64,000 nucleotides of DNA from a virus. Below are positions 32,180 through 40,763 of this stretch, one piece after another. The stretch spans positions 1 through 64,000 of IMG/VR virus record IMGVR_UViG_3300049847_000494; one strand, written 5' to 3'. The notes under the pieces were generated by a model. The model searched no databases, was not told the origin of the DNA, and saw only the letters and a program-made list of their open reading frames with translations. A program made the translations under genes and the position numbers. How positions within the stretch are numbered: position 1 is the first letter of the stretch; each line of letters starts with the position of its first letter.

Positions 32180-33246
32180 TTAATAATCTGAGAAATACCA
32201 ACTATATGCCGAGTAAGCTTACCATGCTCCTTATGCCATATGTCACAAACTAACTCTCTACCTGATCTATAACCTTTAGAGTTATGCCAAGCATCCTTAG
32301 CAGCAAGAGTTCTGAAGGTCTCCACCATACACCCAGGATATTCCCTTGAAATTAGCGAGTGTAAATGCCCGAGATACCATTGTCGAGTGGTATTTGTACT
32401 TCGAGCCCAAGCATCTTTCTTATCGGTTGCCATTAAAAGTGGTAAATTTTCGGGTTTGACATTATGACCGTGATGTACAGCTAATAAACACTTACCAAAC
32501 TCAAACCAATGAAATGGTGTAGGTGCTGTATCAATAAAAACTCGTGGGTTATTTTGATAATGATGAGCTAAACATAGGCTAAGCATGGAAGATGAATAAT
32601 TGTCATGGTTTCCTATGGAATTTATTAAAGTTACTTTCTTATGCTTCTCAAGCGCACAATTGATACACTGAATCATTATATTAATACCAATCCGCATTAC
32701 TTTAGCCCAACGGGAATCAACATCTAGTTGAGCACCACTTTGTTCTGTTCTAGCCGCGTTATTATCAGCATGAAAGAAGTCACCAAGGTTTATAAGTAAA
32801 GCTTGCTCACTAGCCGGAGCTAAACCAACAAGTTTATTAATAGCTGCTACTAAAGTTTCTTCAGCAATCTTAAGGTCAAAATCTTCCCCAGCTTCATCTT
32901 TCCAAGCTAACATACCAATGTGAGCATCACCAATAACGTAGGTTGCAAGAAGATCTTCATTATGATCTTTTTCTACCAGTTTGATTTCAGGTGCTACTTT
33001 AATATCTCTTTCAGCCATAGCTACTTGGAAAGCATCAAGGATAGCTTGTGGGTCTTCTAAGCTTTTTTGTGTTTTAACCCAAGTTTGGGTTACGTTGCCA
33101 TCTTTATTAATTAGGGTACTAACCCCCCTTAGGTGGTAACCCAAAGGGGCTTGGTAGTTATGTAGTGCGGGATCTTTCTTAGCTTGACGCCGTGCATAAG
33201 CTTGAGCAATAATATCATCTGCTGTAAGTTTAGGATTAACTTTCAT
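32176..33246 (-). CDS. Phage calcineurin-like metallophosphatase
   Basis: A 356-residue protein. An N-terminal helical region (1-95), possibly DNA-binding, is followed by a complete metallophosphoesterase motif set: GDAHIGM, NLGDFFHADN, GNHDNY, HHGHN and GHLHS. Such enzymes cleave phosphodiesters with two metal ions; related phage proteins are often annotated as exonuclease-like phosphatases. The substrate is unknown. It is the first gene after a structured 139-base leader containing a long hairpin. Confidence 0.88.
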   Translation of the reverse strand: MKVNPKLTADDIIAQAYARRQAKKDPALHNYQAPLGYHLRGVSTLINKDGNVTQTWVKTQKSLEDPQAILDAFQVAMAERDIKVAPEIKLVEKDHNEDLLATYVIGDAHIGMLAWKDEAGEDFDLKIAEETLVAAINKLVGLAPASEQALLINLGDFFHADNNAARTEQSGAQLDVDSRWAKVMRIGINIMIQCINCALEKHKKVTLINSIGNHDNYSSSMLSLCLAHHYQNNPRVFIDTAPTPFHWFEFGKCLLAVHHGHNVKPENLPLLMATDKKDAWARSTNTTRQWYLGHLHSLISREYPGCMVETFRTLAAKDAWHNSKGYRSGRELVCDIWHKEHGKLTRHIVGISQIIK

Positions 33247-33300
33247 TTTAACCTTTAGCTAAGAAATTGTATTTAAACGAGAGCTACACAAATATCTGGC

Positions 33301-33349
33301 TTTAAGCAATTTTATTTAAAGCTACAAGAACCAATTAAAACTGCTTAAA
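33301..33349 (-). promoter_or_regulatory. 14-bp leader hairpin upstream of the metallophosphatase gene
   Basis: Bases 33301-33314 and 33336-33349 are inverted repeats of 14 bases with a single mismatch (a G-U pair in RNA), with a 21-base loop. It lies between the 172-residue gene and the metallophosphatase start. A T tract does not follow on the minus strand, so it is probably an mRNA processing or stability element. A weaker 6-bp stem at 33353-33377 followed by GGTTTT could be a partial terminator. Confidence 0.55.
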
Positions 33350-33385
33350 ACCAGCTAGCCTCTTCAGCTAACTAGCTTTATTTAC

Positions 33386-33904
33386 TTAGAGGGAAAGTGT
33401 ACGTCCAAAGTTAGCCTTTAGCAGCCTGTTGAGGCTTGAAGTTGAACCTACATCAAGGCTGTAGTCATTATTAAGCTTAGAAATTACTTCCTGACGAGTT
33501 ACCCTCTTTGAGGCGTCTTTTGCTTTATCATTATTCCTAAGAGTACGTTCTAGGTATGATAAAGCTTGCTTCGATAACACCCTGCGCTTATTAGGATTGA
33601 CTGCTACCGTTTCATTAGTAAGTTCTGGAGATGCCCCTGTGAATGTACGTCCAAAATTAGCCTTTAGTAGGCTATTCAGCCCCTTGTAAGAACCTGACCA
33701 CCACTTATTATGACTAAGTAGATCTAAAACTTCATCACGGGTTACCTTTTCCACTCGGGAGGTACAAGTGTCGTTATACTGTAGGATCTTCCAGAGCTCA
33801 CTAATAGCTGCCTTAGGTAGATAATAAGGTGAATCCTTTGCTACAGCTAGTGTTACTGGATGGGTTCGGACAGATGAGCACTCTTCGTTCTTTTTCTTGG
33901 ACAT
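33386..33904 (-). CDS. Unknown protein with two internal repeats
   Basis: A 172-residue protein made of two related units of about 60 residues (27-90 and 110-172). Each runs L.K.A...L...L..ND......VTR.EV...L......S..LN.LLKANFGRT. The closing LLKANFGRT is identical in both. Each unit looks helical, HTH-like in size. Function unknown. It follows the tape-measure cluster and precedes the structured leader. Confidence 0.7.
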   Translation of the reverse strand: MSKKKNEECSSVRTHPVTLAVAKDSPYYLPKAAISELWKILQYNDTCTSRVEKVTRDEVLDLLSHNKWWSGSYKGLNSLLKANFGRTFTGASPELTNETVAVNPNKRRVLSKQALSYLERTLRNNDKAKDASKRVTRQEVISKLNNDYSLDVGSTSSLNRLLKANFGRTLSL

Positions 33905-33929
33905 ATAAGACTCCTTAATTGAATGACTA

Positions 33930-34160
33930 CTACACTATAGCCAGACTTCCATCATTTACAAGTTTTTTGAGATTAGGTGAGCTTCTTAATTGTGCAATTG
34001 TTGCGAATTCTAACAAATTGACGGGCTTACGATCTGGTTTGATAACCACATTTCGAACTTTTGCATTTGAATCGGTCCAGTAAATAATAACTTCACCAGA
34101 AATTTTATTCAAAACTGTACAGATACCTTCAGCTAACGATTTCATTAATTTTGCGGACAT
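33930..34160 (-). CDS. Unknown small protein next to the tape measure gene
   Basis: A 76-residue protein with GGAGA upstream of ATG 34160. An amphipathic helix, then strands (EVIIYWTDSNAKVRNVVIKP), then a helix. Position immediately after the tape measure gene suggests a tail or baseplate part. No family recognised. Confidence 0.65.
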   Translation of the reverse strand: MSAKLMKSLAEGICTVLNKISGEVIIYWTDSNAKVRNVVIKPDRKPVNLLEFATIAQLRSSPNLKKLVNDGSLAIV

Positions 34161-34175
34161 TATATCTCCTAGTAT

Positions 34176-37031
34176 TTATGATGCTTGAGGCTTAAGTTGA
34201 CCACCGTCAGCCATTGCTTGATATACAGCAGGTGCGAAACCTGGTATAACCAGTGTAAAATCAAAGTTAGAACTACCATCAGGGTTCACAGTCATTGATC
34301 GTGACGTAGCCATAGCATAAACACTACCCCTGGATGGTGCTGCTGCACTTTTAGATAATAAAGGATCCCCTATATTTTTTTCTAACTTAGCTTTGGCATC
34401 ATCTACGTTAGGTGCAAATATGGATTCTACTAAACCAGTAACAGTGTTTGCTATAGTAGCATTATCTAAAATATCCTTCTCTGCTTGAGATTTCGACCCT
34501 ATACTTTTAGATATAGATACGCCAGCCCTGGACAGTAATTCAGGAGTCATAGAACCTGCTACTCCTCCTGCAAGAAGTAAGGCTGGAGCTAATAATCCTC
34601 CTGTAGCTACTGTACCACCAGCTAAAAGCGCGGTTACTGCAGCTACTCCTAACGCTCCACCGATCCTACTTAGTGCAATATCGGTGGCAACTTCACCTGC
34701 TAGTAAAGCTTTACCCTCTTCAGATGCAGCTTTTAGTCTATCTCGTTCAAGATAAAGAGAGGCACCTGCTCCTAAAGCAGTACCAATACTACCTGCTTTA
34801 GGTATCTTTACTTTAGGTATCTTGTCTACTAAATTTTTATTAAAATTCCTAAGTCCTACATTTACTCTTGATATTCTACTTAATGGCGGAGGTGTACCTG
34901 TAGGCGGTATTGTAGGTGTACCTGTAGGCGGTATTGTAGGTGTACCTGATGGTGTACCTGTAGGTTTTAGTCCAAACAAAGCTCGTTCCTCTACTGATAG
35001 GTCATCTGAAATCTCAAGCCAAGCCCTACCAGCATTATTAGCATCATTAGCAGCATTAGCAGCATTAGCAGCAGTAGAAGTAACACTAGCTGTAGCTGAA
35101 GTTGCTTGATTTACCATTCTTGAAAGCGTAGCTGACCTGCTTGCAGCCTCTGCTAGTTTAGCTGCAGCACGTTGTGCGATCATCTGTTTAGATTGTGCAC
35201 CACCTAAAGAAACTAGCAAAGATCCTGCACCTAGACCCCATTTATTTATACCTAGGTCGTTTTCAAGACTACCTAAAGCCAAAGCTAATGTATCCTGGGT
35301 AGGATCCGCACTTCTGGGTTTACCATCTGAACCTACGGCTACTCCTAATGCCTCTCGTTGTTTCTCCTCTTTACTGCCTTTAGCTGCTGCAGCGTTAGCA
35401 CCCCTAAGTAGTTGAGAAAAAGCAGCATCTGCGCCTGGAACACCGTTTGCCATATCGATTGCAACTTGTGCAAGCCTAAGCTGATCAGACGCATTAGCTG
35501 CAACTATACCTTGTCGAGATAATGCCATAGCTACTATTCTAGTGTTGTTAGAGGATCCTGATGTTTGAACTAGCTTTTTAGTATATAATTTTTGTATAGT
35601 AGGTGTATCAAGAATGGTTTTTAAAACATAACCACCTTCATATGCATTAGAACTCACACCTTCTATAAGTTGTTTTTTATCAAACTCCCTAGCCGCTTTA
35701 CCTTGAGCATCCTTAGAATATGATTTATTTTTTAGAATATCATCTACAATAGCTTCCATTTCTGCTTTTGATTTTGAACCCAAATCAGCAGCTACTAAAG
35801 CTTCTATACCATTTACATCTGTAGTTTTACCCCTAGCAGCTATACCACCTATAAGCGTTGCAGCGATTGAATTAGCTGACTCAGCCGAGGCACCATACTT
35901 AGCTACTTGTGCTGTTAGCATTGTATAAGATGCAGCAAGCCCACTTATACTACTATTTTGTGTAGCAACCGAGGCAGCAAATGCACTGGCGTGCTTACTT
36001 AAATCTTGAGCATTTTTAGCTAAAAATTGTGACGTTGCACTGGAGGCATCACCTTGAGCATCTTTTAGTTTACCTGGTAAATAGGATATAGCTACATATT
36101 CGCGACTTACACGAGCTAAATCAGCTGAGGTACCTATACCAAACTTTTTAGATTGGTTGGTAAGCTCCTCCAGCGTTATATTAGCAGGTAAAACACCTAA
36201 CTTTCGTAGATTTACAAAGTTAGTGGTAGTATCGACTATATCTTTCCTAGTTTGAGGATTTACTACATCCAAGTTACCGAGTGTTTGTAACGAATCAGTA
36301 AGATTAGCAGCTTCATCGCGTGATAGACCTAGCTTACGAGCTAAGGTAGTTACACTATAAGCCATCTTACCTTGAGCTTCAGTTTGTACCCTTATATTAG
36401 CTTCTGCTTGAGCAGCCAAATTTATATCAATACCTGTAAATGCGGTATTTTTAGCAGCCATCCCGTAATCAGCTTTACTTATCTCTAAATCTTTCCTAAA
36501 CTCTTTCTGTAATCTTATGGTATCACGGGCTGCCGTAGCATAGTTTTGATAAAAATACTTGCTTGTTTGACCAAAAACCGTGCTTGGTGATGATGAGGGG
36601 TCAGATATAGTCTTAAGATATTCTTGTGTATTTTTTAGTGCTGTTGCCCCCATAGCAACCATCTCAGCACTAACATTCCGTAAACCTTGAGGTATTTTAT
36701 TAAAGGTATTACTAATACCCTCACTTACTTTATTGATTTTTTCAGAGTTCTCAAGCAAACGTTGAAAGGGCTTATCCATTAGCTCAATATTGCGTTCGAT
36801 TTTAGCTGTTATCTTATCCTGCTCTAAAAGAGCAGTATTATGAGCTTTTAGTTGTACAGCTATATTTTTTTCTAAGTCTGCTATCTGTTGTGTAGTTAGG
36901 CTTTTATCCTCTACTAAAGAATTAATTTTAGTGGCTAACTCTTTTTCAGTGTTAGAAAGCTGATTTTTAATCTTCAACAAATTAATTTGTTGCTGAAGTG
37001 CAGCTGTCTCTTTATCTATTGGGTCAGCCAT
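34176..37031 (-). CDS. Tail tape measure protein
   Basis: A 951-residue protein. It has an N-terminal coiled coil (1-110), a long Ala/Ser-rich helical body, a Pro/Thr/Gly linker (about 665-695) with a direct repeat of GTPTIPPT, and a hydrophobic region around residues 780-825 that could insert in the host membrane. Position directly downstream of the chaperone G/GT pair is diagnostic for tape measure genes. At the usual 0.15 nm per residue it would predict a tail near 140 nm, which is an estimate. Confidence 0.82.
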   Translation of the reverse strand: MADPIDKETAALQQQINLLKIKNQLSNTEKELATKINSLVEDKSLTTQQIADLEKNIAVQLKAHNTALLEQDKITAKIERNIELMDKPFQRLLENSEKINKVSEGISNTFNKIPQGLRNVSAEMVAMGATALKNTQEYLKTISDPSSSPSTVFGQTSKYFYQNYATAARDTIRLQKEFRKDLEISKADYGMAAKNTAFTGIDINLAAQAEANIRVQTEAQGKMAYSVTTLARKLGLSRDEAANLTDSLQTLGNLDVVNPQTRKDIVDTTTNFVNLRKLGVLPANITLEELTNQSKKFGIGTSADLARVSREYVAISYLPGKLKDAQGDASSATSQFLAKNAQDLSKHASAFAASVATQNSSISGLAASYTMLTAQVAKYGASAESANSIAATLIGGIAARGKTTDVNGIEALVAADLGSKSKAEMEAIVDDILKNKSYSKDAQGKAAREFDKKQLIEGVSSNAYEGGYVLKTILDTPTIQKLYTKKLVQTSGSSNNTRIVAMALSRQGIVAANASDQLRLAQVAIDMANGVPGADAAFSQLLRGANAAAAKGSKEEKQREALGVAVGSDGKPRSADPTQDTLALALGSLENDLGINKWGLGAGSLLVSLGGAQSKQMIAQRAAAKLAEAASRSATLSRMVNQATSATASVTSTAANAANAANDANNAGRAWLEISDDLSVEERALFGLKPTGTPSGTPTIPPTGTPTIPPTGTPPPLSRISRVNVGLRNFNKNLVDKIPKVKIPKAGSIGTALGAGASLYLERDRLKAASEEGKALLAGEVATDIALSRIGGALGVAAVTALLAGGTVATGGLLAPALLLAGGVAGSMTPELLSRAGVSISKSIGSKSQAEKDILDNATIANTVTGLVESIFAPNVDDAKAKLEKNIGDPLLSKSAAAPSRGSVYAMATSRSMTVNPDGSSNFDFTLVIPGFAPAVYQAMADGGQLKPQAS

Positions 37032-37032
37032 A

Positions 37033-37587
37033 TTACCTACCTAACTTAATACCAGGACCAGGTTTGAATCCAGGTTCCTTGCGTGAACCTCGTATATACA
37101 TATCATCAGGATCACTTGCTTTACGCCCCAAGCGCTGGAAGAATTCTTCCTTACTTAATGTAGACATAGAAACAGATCCAGGTGGAGTATAAGGCATACC
37201 AGGGTCATAATTAAAGTTATCATCACCTTCAGTAGGTTCTATGTTAGAACCACCAAACCTTAATTTAAGCTCTTGAACCAGATTTGGTTTCATAATAAGT
37301 GACAAAGGATATCTTATAATATTAAGATCAGTTGCTTTAACATCCTCAATAGTATCCTCACTACCTATCATTGATTCAACAGCTTCCCGTGTCCAACGTA
37401 AACCTAGTATCTCTTCCAATCGTATAAACTGCTGGGATTCCTCTTCTTTAAAGAAAGCTAATGATATCTCAGCTTGCTCATGGGTAAGATCCAGCAGCCT
37501 TGGATCATTAATCGTGGTTTTCATTTTCGCAGCAAGCTTACCGCGACACCACAAATCATAATCTTCTTGCTTAAGCTGCTCTAGACT
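37033..37587 (-). CDS. Tail assembly chaperone T domain, made as a -1 frameshift extension of G
   Basis: Open in the -1 frame relative to the upstream chaperone. A TGA in this frame lies just before the slippery site and no ATG with a ribosome site exists; the first ATG is at residue 29 after the join. About 184 residues follow the shift: helical and acidic, then Pro/Gly-rich, with no known enzymatic motif. It is followed 1 base later by the tape measure start. The lambda G/GT paradigm fits: GT binds the tape measure protein during tail assembly. Confidence 0.85.
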   Translation of the reverse strand, partial: SLEQLKQEDYDLWCRGKLAAKMKTTINDPRLLDLTHEQAEISLAFFKEEESQQFIRLEEILGLRWTREAVESMIGSEDTIEDVKATDLNIIRYPLSLIMKPNLVQELKLRFGGSNIEPTEGDDNFNYDPGMPYTPPGSVSMSTLSKEEFFQRLGRKASDPDDMYIRGSRKEPGFKPGPGIKLGR

Positions 37588-38273
37588 AAAGGGCTTTCAA
37601 CCTTCTCTTCACTTAGAGTCTTATATTGACCACCAATCTTTGTATCTAAAGCTTCACGTAGTTCTTCAACTAGATTAAAGAATGAACCACGCAGCTCTTC
37701 CATCAAAGCTGCAGCCGCCTCAAAACGTACGGTAGCTGGTGGGTAATAAGGATCTCTTACCTGATTATCAGTAGGTACATCAAAAACCAAGTAAGTAGGT
37801 GTTGGTAATGCAATAGGATCAAAATTAAAGTCCATAGCACAAACAGAAACTGCTATACTTGTTAAGTTCCAAGCTACAACAAGAGGCAGATCAGTTAGAT
37901 TTCTAGCCTGCTCTAATGCCCACTGAAAATCTTCATACCCCATAGCCCGTAAATGAAAGGTCATAGATAAATTCTCATCACCTTCCCCTTTATATGTGAC
38001 CGTATGTGGTACCTTAGTAATCCGCTTAATACCAAAAGCTTCACGGAATTTCTGCAACTGTAAGGATGGTTTCTTTTTAGGTGGTAGCGTTGCTTGCTTC
38101 ACAGGAGCTTTAGGCGGGACTACGGTATCAGCTGTATATACAGCGCCAAAAGGTGCTGTTACTTCCTCAGCGGAGGAGAATGGATCTTCATCTACAGGCT
38201 TATCCTGACCAGGGTAAGGTAGGTCATCATCACTAATACTGCTAACATCAATACGCTCGCCTAATTTTGACAT
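37581..38273 (-). CDS. Tail assembly chaperone G
   Basis: A 230-residue protein. The N-terminal 75 residues are acidic and Pro/Lys-rich; a folded domain follows (about 85-215; FHLRAMGYEDFQWALEQAR..., then Trp/Pro-rich loops). It lies between the tube region and the tape measure gene and ends at a slippery heptamer, as tail chaperones do. The zero-frame product is G; a minority product of about 413 residues would be GT. Confidence 0.8.
   Translation of the reverse strand: MSKLGERIDVSSISDDDLPYPGQDKPVDEDPFSSAEEVTAPFGAVYTADTVVPPKAPVKQATLPPKKKPSLQLQKFREAFGIKRITKVPHTVTYKGEGDENLSMTFHLRAMGYEDFQWALEQARNLTDLPLVVAWNLTSIAVSVCAMDFNFDPIALPTPTYLVFDVPTDNQVRDPYYPPATVRFEAAAALMEELRGSFFNLVEELREALDTKIGGQYKTLSEEKVESPLV
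37587..37593 (-). promoter_or_regulatory. Programmed -1 ribosomal frameshift site CCCTTTA
   Basis: Read on the minus strand the heptamer is C CCT TTA in the frame of G, a match to X XXY YYZ. It sits in the only overlap window between the -1 frame (opened after a TGA) and the G stop TAG at 37583-37581. Slippage joins G to the T domain. Confidence 0.9.
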
Positions 38274-38361
38274 GTAATAATCCTTTCAAAAGACTGCTTA
38301 ACTAGATTTACAGGAAAATTTAGCAAAAACCTACTATTAAATAACGGGTTTTAAACTAAAA

Positions 38362-38405
38362 ACCCGCTGAAAGTTAGCATGCCTTACGGCAGAGGCTCAG
38401 CGGGT
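38362..38405 (-). terminator. Terminator after the acidic protein gene, with overlapping alternative hairpin
   Basis: On the minus strand ACCCGCTGA (38405-38397 complement) pairs with TCAGCGGGT (38370-38362) over a 26-base loop and runs into TTTTT. The 3' arm can instead pair with AAAACCCG immediately downstream (CGGGTTTT, 6-base loop, AAAACCCG), giving a mutually exclusive structure. The terminator separates the acidic protein gene from the chaperone gene. Confidence 0.7.
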
Positions 38406-38425
38406 GTGCTAATAATATATAACTA

Positions 38426-39634
38426 TTATACTACTGAATCAAGTAGCTTACGAAGCTTAACACCTAAAGAAGACTCCCAGTTAAGAGTGGTCCATGCGCC
38501 GTGTTCTTCAGAAGCTTCAGCAACATCATGCATTTCGTGCTCAGGGATTTCATAAATGCCCTTAGCTTCATCCTTGGTTTCAAGTACATCAAGTAGCCCA
38601 GCATCATAACCATGGCTCTTGAAGTAATCAAGAGTTTTATACTCGTCAGGCGTTAGCTGGATCGTGTAAACACCAGCCTTTTTATTTACAGGTTTTGCAA
38701 CCTTACGATCAATAAGGTCAGCAATAGCAAAAGCTGCCTTAGTCTCACCAGCTGCAGCTAGTTTCTTAGCTAGAGCATAGAGCTTTTTAGCCTGCTTTTC
38801 GTCGGATTCTTCATCTGACTTTTCATCATCTGACTTTTCAGAGGAATCGTCAGAATCTGAATCGTCATCTTCATCAGTATCTTCTGGCTTAACAGCTGGT
38901 GCCATACCACAATCTGACATTGCAGGGATCGCTGGAGCTTTAGGCATATCATCCATAAGATCGTACTTACGGAGCATAGCCTCTACATCTTCATCCATAA
39001 CATCGGAATCAGCTTTATAAGCCTTACCAGGCTCCTTGCTATCCATATCCTCTGCGTCGTCATCTTCATCATCTTCATCGTCGTCAGCATCAGCTGCATC
39101 GTCAGAATCATCATCGGAATCTGACTCATCGTCAGAATCATCATCGGAATCATCTGAATCATCTGAATCATCTGAATCTGCATCAGAATCTTCGGCGGGC
39201 ATACCATCTTCATCCGTGGTATCTACATCTTCTTTATGATCAAGATCTTCTTCTTCCTTCTTGACTTCTTCTGCATACCGGATAACATGGCGAGCTTCCT
39301 TAAGGTCACCATCCTTAATAAGCTCACTAGCAATATCAAGTAACTCTGTATGAGCAGCCTTTAAAACTCGCTTAGCATCGTGCCGGCTAACAGCCAGCTT
39401 TGGCATAGTAGACATCTTCTTCTTGTTCTTCTTACGACGCTTATTGTTTGACTTAGCAGGCTTAGGAGCAGCTTTCTTTGCTTCTACCTTAGTTACACTA
39501 ACAGGCTTATCTTCAAGTAGCTCAGCAGATACTTCATCAATAAGTCCCGCAAGATCTACATTACCCTTGCTTTCAAGCTCTGCCGCCATGAGATCAAGTT
39601 CTGCTACGATAAGTTGATTTTTTTTATGAGCCAT
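38426..39634 (-). CDS. Acidic Asp/Ser-rich protein with helical-pair motifs
   Basis: A 402-residue protein. Central low-complexity tracts of Asp/Ser/Glu lie at about 138-205 and 245-275. Around them are helical units of the form A.ELxxxGxxxLAxxID, at about 9-32, 92-118 and 278-305. A C-terminal folded domain (315-402, YTIQLTPDEYKTLDYF...) ends the protein. AGGAAAAAG precedes ATG. It lies between the tube and chaperone genes, so it is probably a virion-associated or assembly protein. The acidic tracts could mimic DNA or bind cations; that is inference. Confidence 0.75.
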   Translation of the reverse strand: MAHKKNQLIVAELDLMAAELESKGNVDLAGLIDEVSAELLEDKPVSVTKVEAKKAAPKPAKSNNKRRKKNKKKMSTMPKLAVSRHDAKRVLKAAHTELLDIASELIKDGDLKEARHVIRYAEEVKKEEEDLDHKEDVDTTDEDGMPAEDSDADSDDSDDSDDSDDDSDDESDSDDDSDDAADADDDEDDEDDDAEDMDSKEPGKAYKADSDVMDEDVEAMLRKYDLMDDMPKAPAIPAMSDCGMAPAVKPEDTDEDDDSDSDDSSEKSDDEKSDEESDEKQAKKLYALAKKLAAAGETKAAFAIADLIDRKVAKPVNKKAGVYTIQLTPDEYKTLDYFKSHGYDAGLLDVLETKDEAKGIYEIPEHEMHDVAEASEEHGAWTTLNWESSLGVKLRKLLDSVV

Positions 39635-39667
39635 TGTGCTTTTTCCTACTTTAATAAAAATCTAGCC

Positions 39668-39687
39668 AAAAACCTGAACCATTTCAG
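39668..39687 (-). terminator. Weak terminator after the tail tube gene
   Basis: On the minus strand CTGAA-ATGG-TTCAG is followed by G and five T. The stem is only 5 bp. It lies 30-49 bases after the tube gene stop and before the ribosome site of the acidic protein gene; it may attenuate rather than stop transcription. Confidence 0.4.
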
Positions 39688-39716
39688 ATTTATAGCTAAA
39701 TTTGAAAAATATTTGC

Positions 39717-40247
39717 TTATACGCCCCTGCTACGACTAACGAAAGCTAATGTTGCATTCATTTTTACAGTAGGTGTGTCTTGAGCTTTGAAACCTTCTGT
39801 ATTTCGATCAGTAAACCAACAACCACGGTAAGTCCATGTACGATTAATATTAGTACCTTGGTATAAATATTCTGTTACTGTAAATGGTCGAGTTTGATCC
39901 ATTAAATCAGCCCAGATAGCAGTATCCCCATAACCAAGAGCTTTTTCTAACTCTTGATTCCATATTTCAATTTTAGTACAATTTACAGTATAACCTTCAT
40001 TTATACCGGGTACGTAATCAACAGGACGACCAAAGGTAAAAGAATTTAACTCGTAAATATGCTCACCTTTACGTGAGTACATTTTAGGTTCCCAAGTCTG
40101 GATTCTCCCGATTAGACTATTTTCCATAACAATAGCAATACCATGATAAGTTTTAGTATCAGGAGAATCAGCCCGACTATAATCTAGCTTTGTACCTAAA
40201 ACACCGAAATTATTCTGAGAAAATCTATTCTGCTGCGGAGTAGCCAT
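39717..40247 (-). CDS. Putative tail tube protein
   Basis: 176 residues from ATG 40247, seven bases after GAGG; a TTG at 40259 overlaps that ribosome site. Beta-rich (GIAIVMENSLIGRIQTWEPKMYSR, YTVNCTKIEIWNQELE, RTWTYRGCWFTDR), ending MNATLAFVSRSRGV. Size, fold pattern and position between sheath and tape measure match myovirus tube proteins; no direct family motif is claimed. Confidence 0.7.
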   Translation of the reverse strand: MATPQQNRFSQNNFGVLGTKLDYSRADSPDTKTYHGIAIVMENSLIGRIQTWEPKMYSRKGEHIYELNSFTFGRPVDYVPGINEGYTVNCTKIEIWNQELEKALGYGDTAIWADLMDQTRPFTVTEYLYQGTNINRTWTYRGCWFTDRNTEGFKAQDTPTVKMNATLAFVSRSRGV

Positions 40248-40260
40248 GGTATACCTCAAA

Positions 40261-40281
40261 TTTTGCTCAAATAGAGCAAAA
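40261..40281 (-). other. 8-bp hairpin upstream of the tube gene
   Basis: TTTTGCTC (40261-40268) and GAGCAAAA (40274-40281) form a perfect stem with a 5-base loop, 13 bases upstream of the tube gene ATG. It may be a weak terminator for the preceding gene or protect the tube mRNA 5' end. Confidence 0.5.
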
Positions 40282-40322
40282 AGTATATAAAAATAATACC
40301 TTTAAAACTTAAATAACAAGTT

Positions 40323-40748
40323 TTAATACCAAGTTGATACTAAGGCTTGCTCTAATGTTTTACCTTCAGCTAATGCTTCTCTAAACTTTAAACGAGCTTC
40401 TTCAGCGGCTTTAGCAGCTTTTCGCTTATCTGTTTGATGCTCTGCTGCTAATCTACCCGCATGCAACTCTAGATGAGAAGTTAGAACTTCCTTAATTTCA
40501 CGCTGCGAAGCTAATAAGCTTGCATTTACAGTTTTAATCTCATCTATCTCAGACTTAAGTTTGACATTCTCGCTGACTAAGTACTTACGTGTATTATCCA
40601 GATTTTCTTTTGTAGCTAAAGTAGCTAAAAATTGAGCAGCTTGAAATCCAAATAAAACTACCGAAAAGGTAGAGCCTATAACTAGGGTTACCCACGAATG
40701 TGCTTTATGCAACTTCGTGTGCAACGAAGGTATAGGCTCTGTCGCCAT
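40323..40748 (-). CDS. Membrane-anchored coiled-coil protein between sheath and tube genes
   Basis: 141 residues from ATG 40748 with GAGGA upstream. A 20-residue N-terminal stretch is followed by one transmembrane helix (about 22-47). A long helical coiled coil (48-125) then runs to a charged end. The topology (N-in, periplasmic coiled coil) resembles inner-membrane spanins or phage envelope proteins, unusual within a tail operon. No partner lipoprotein gene is adjacent. Confidence 0.65.
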   Translation of the reverse strand: MATEPIPSLHTKLHKAHSWVTLVIGSTFSVVLFGFQAAQFLATLATKENLDNTRKYLVSENVKLKSEIDEIKTVNASLLASQREIKEVLTSHLELHAGRLAAEHQTDKRKAAKAAEEARLKFREALAEGKTLEQALVSTWY

Positions 40749-40763
40749 TACGGTCCTCAACTA

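Noticed and set aside
39036-39239. Poly-serine ORF on the + strand
   Set aside because: It is the antisense of the Asp/Ser codons of the acidic protein.
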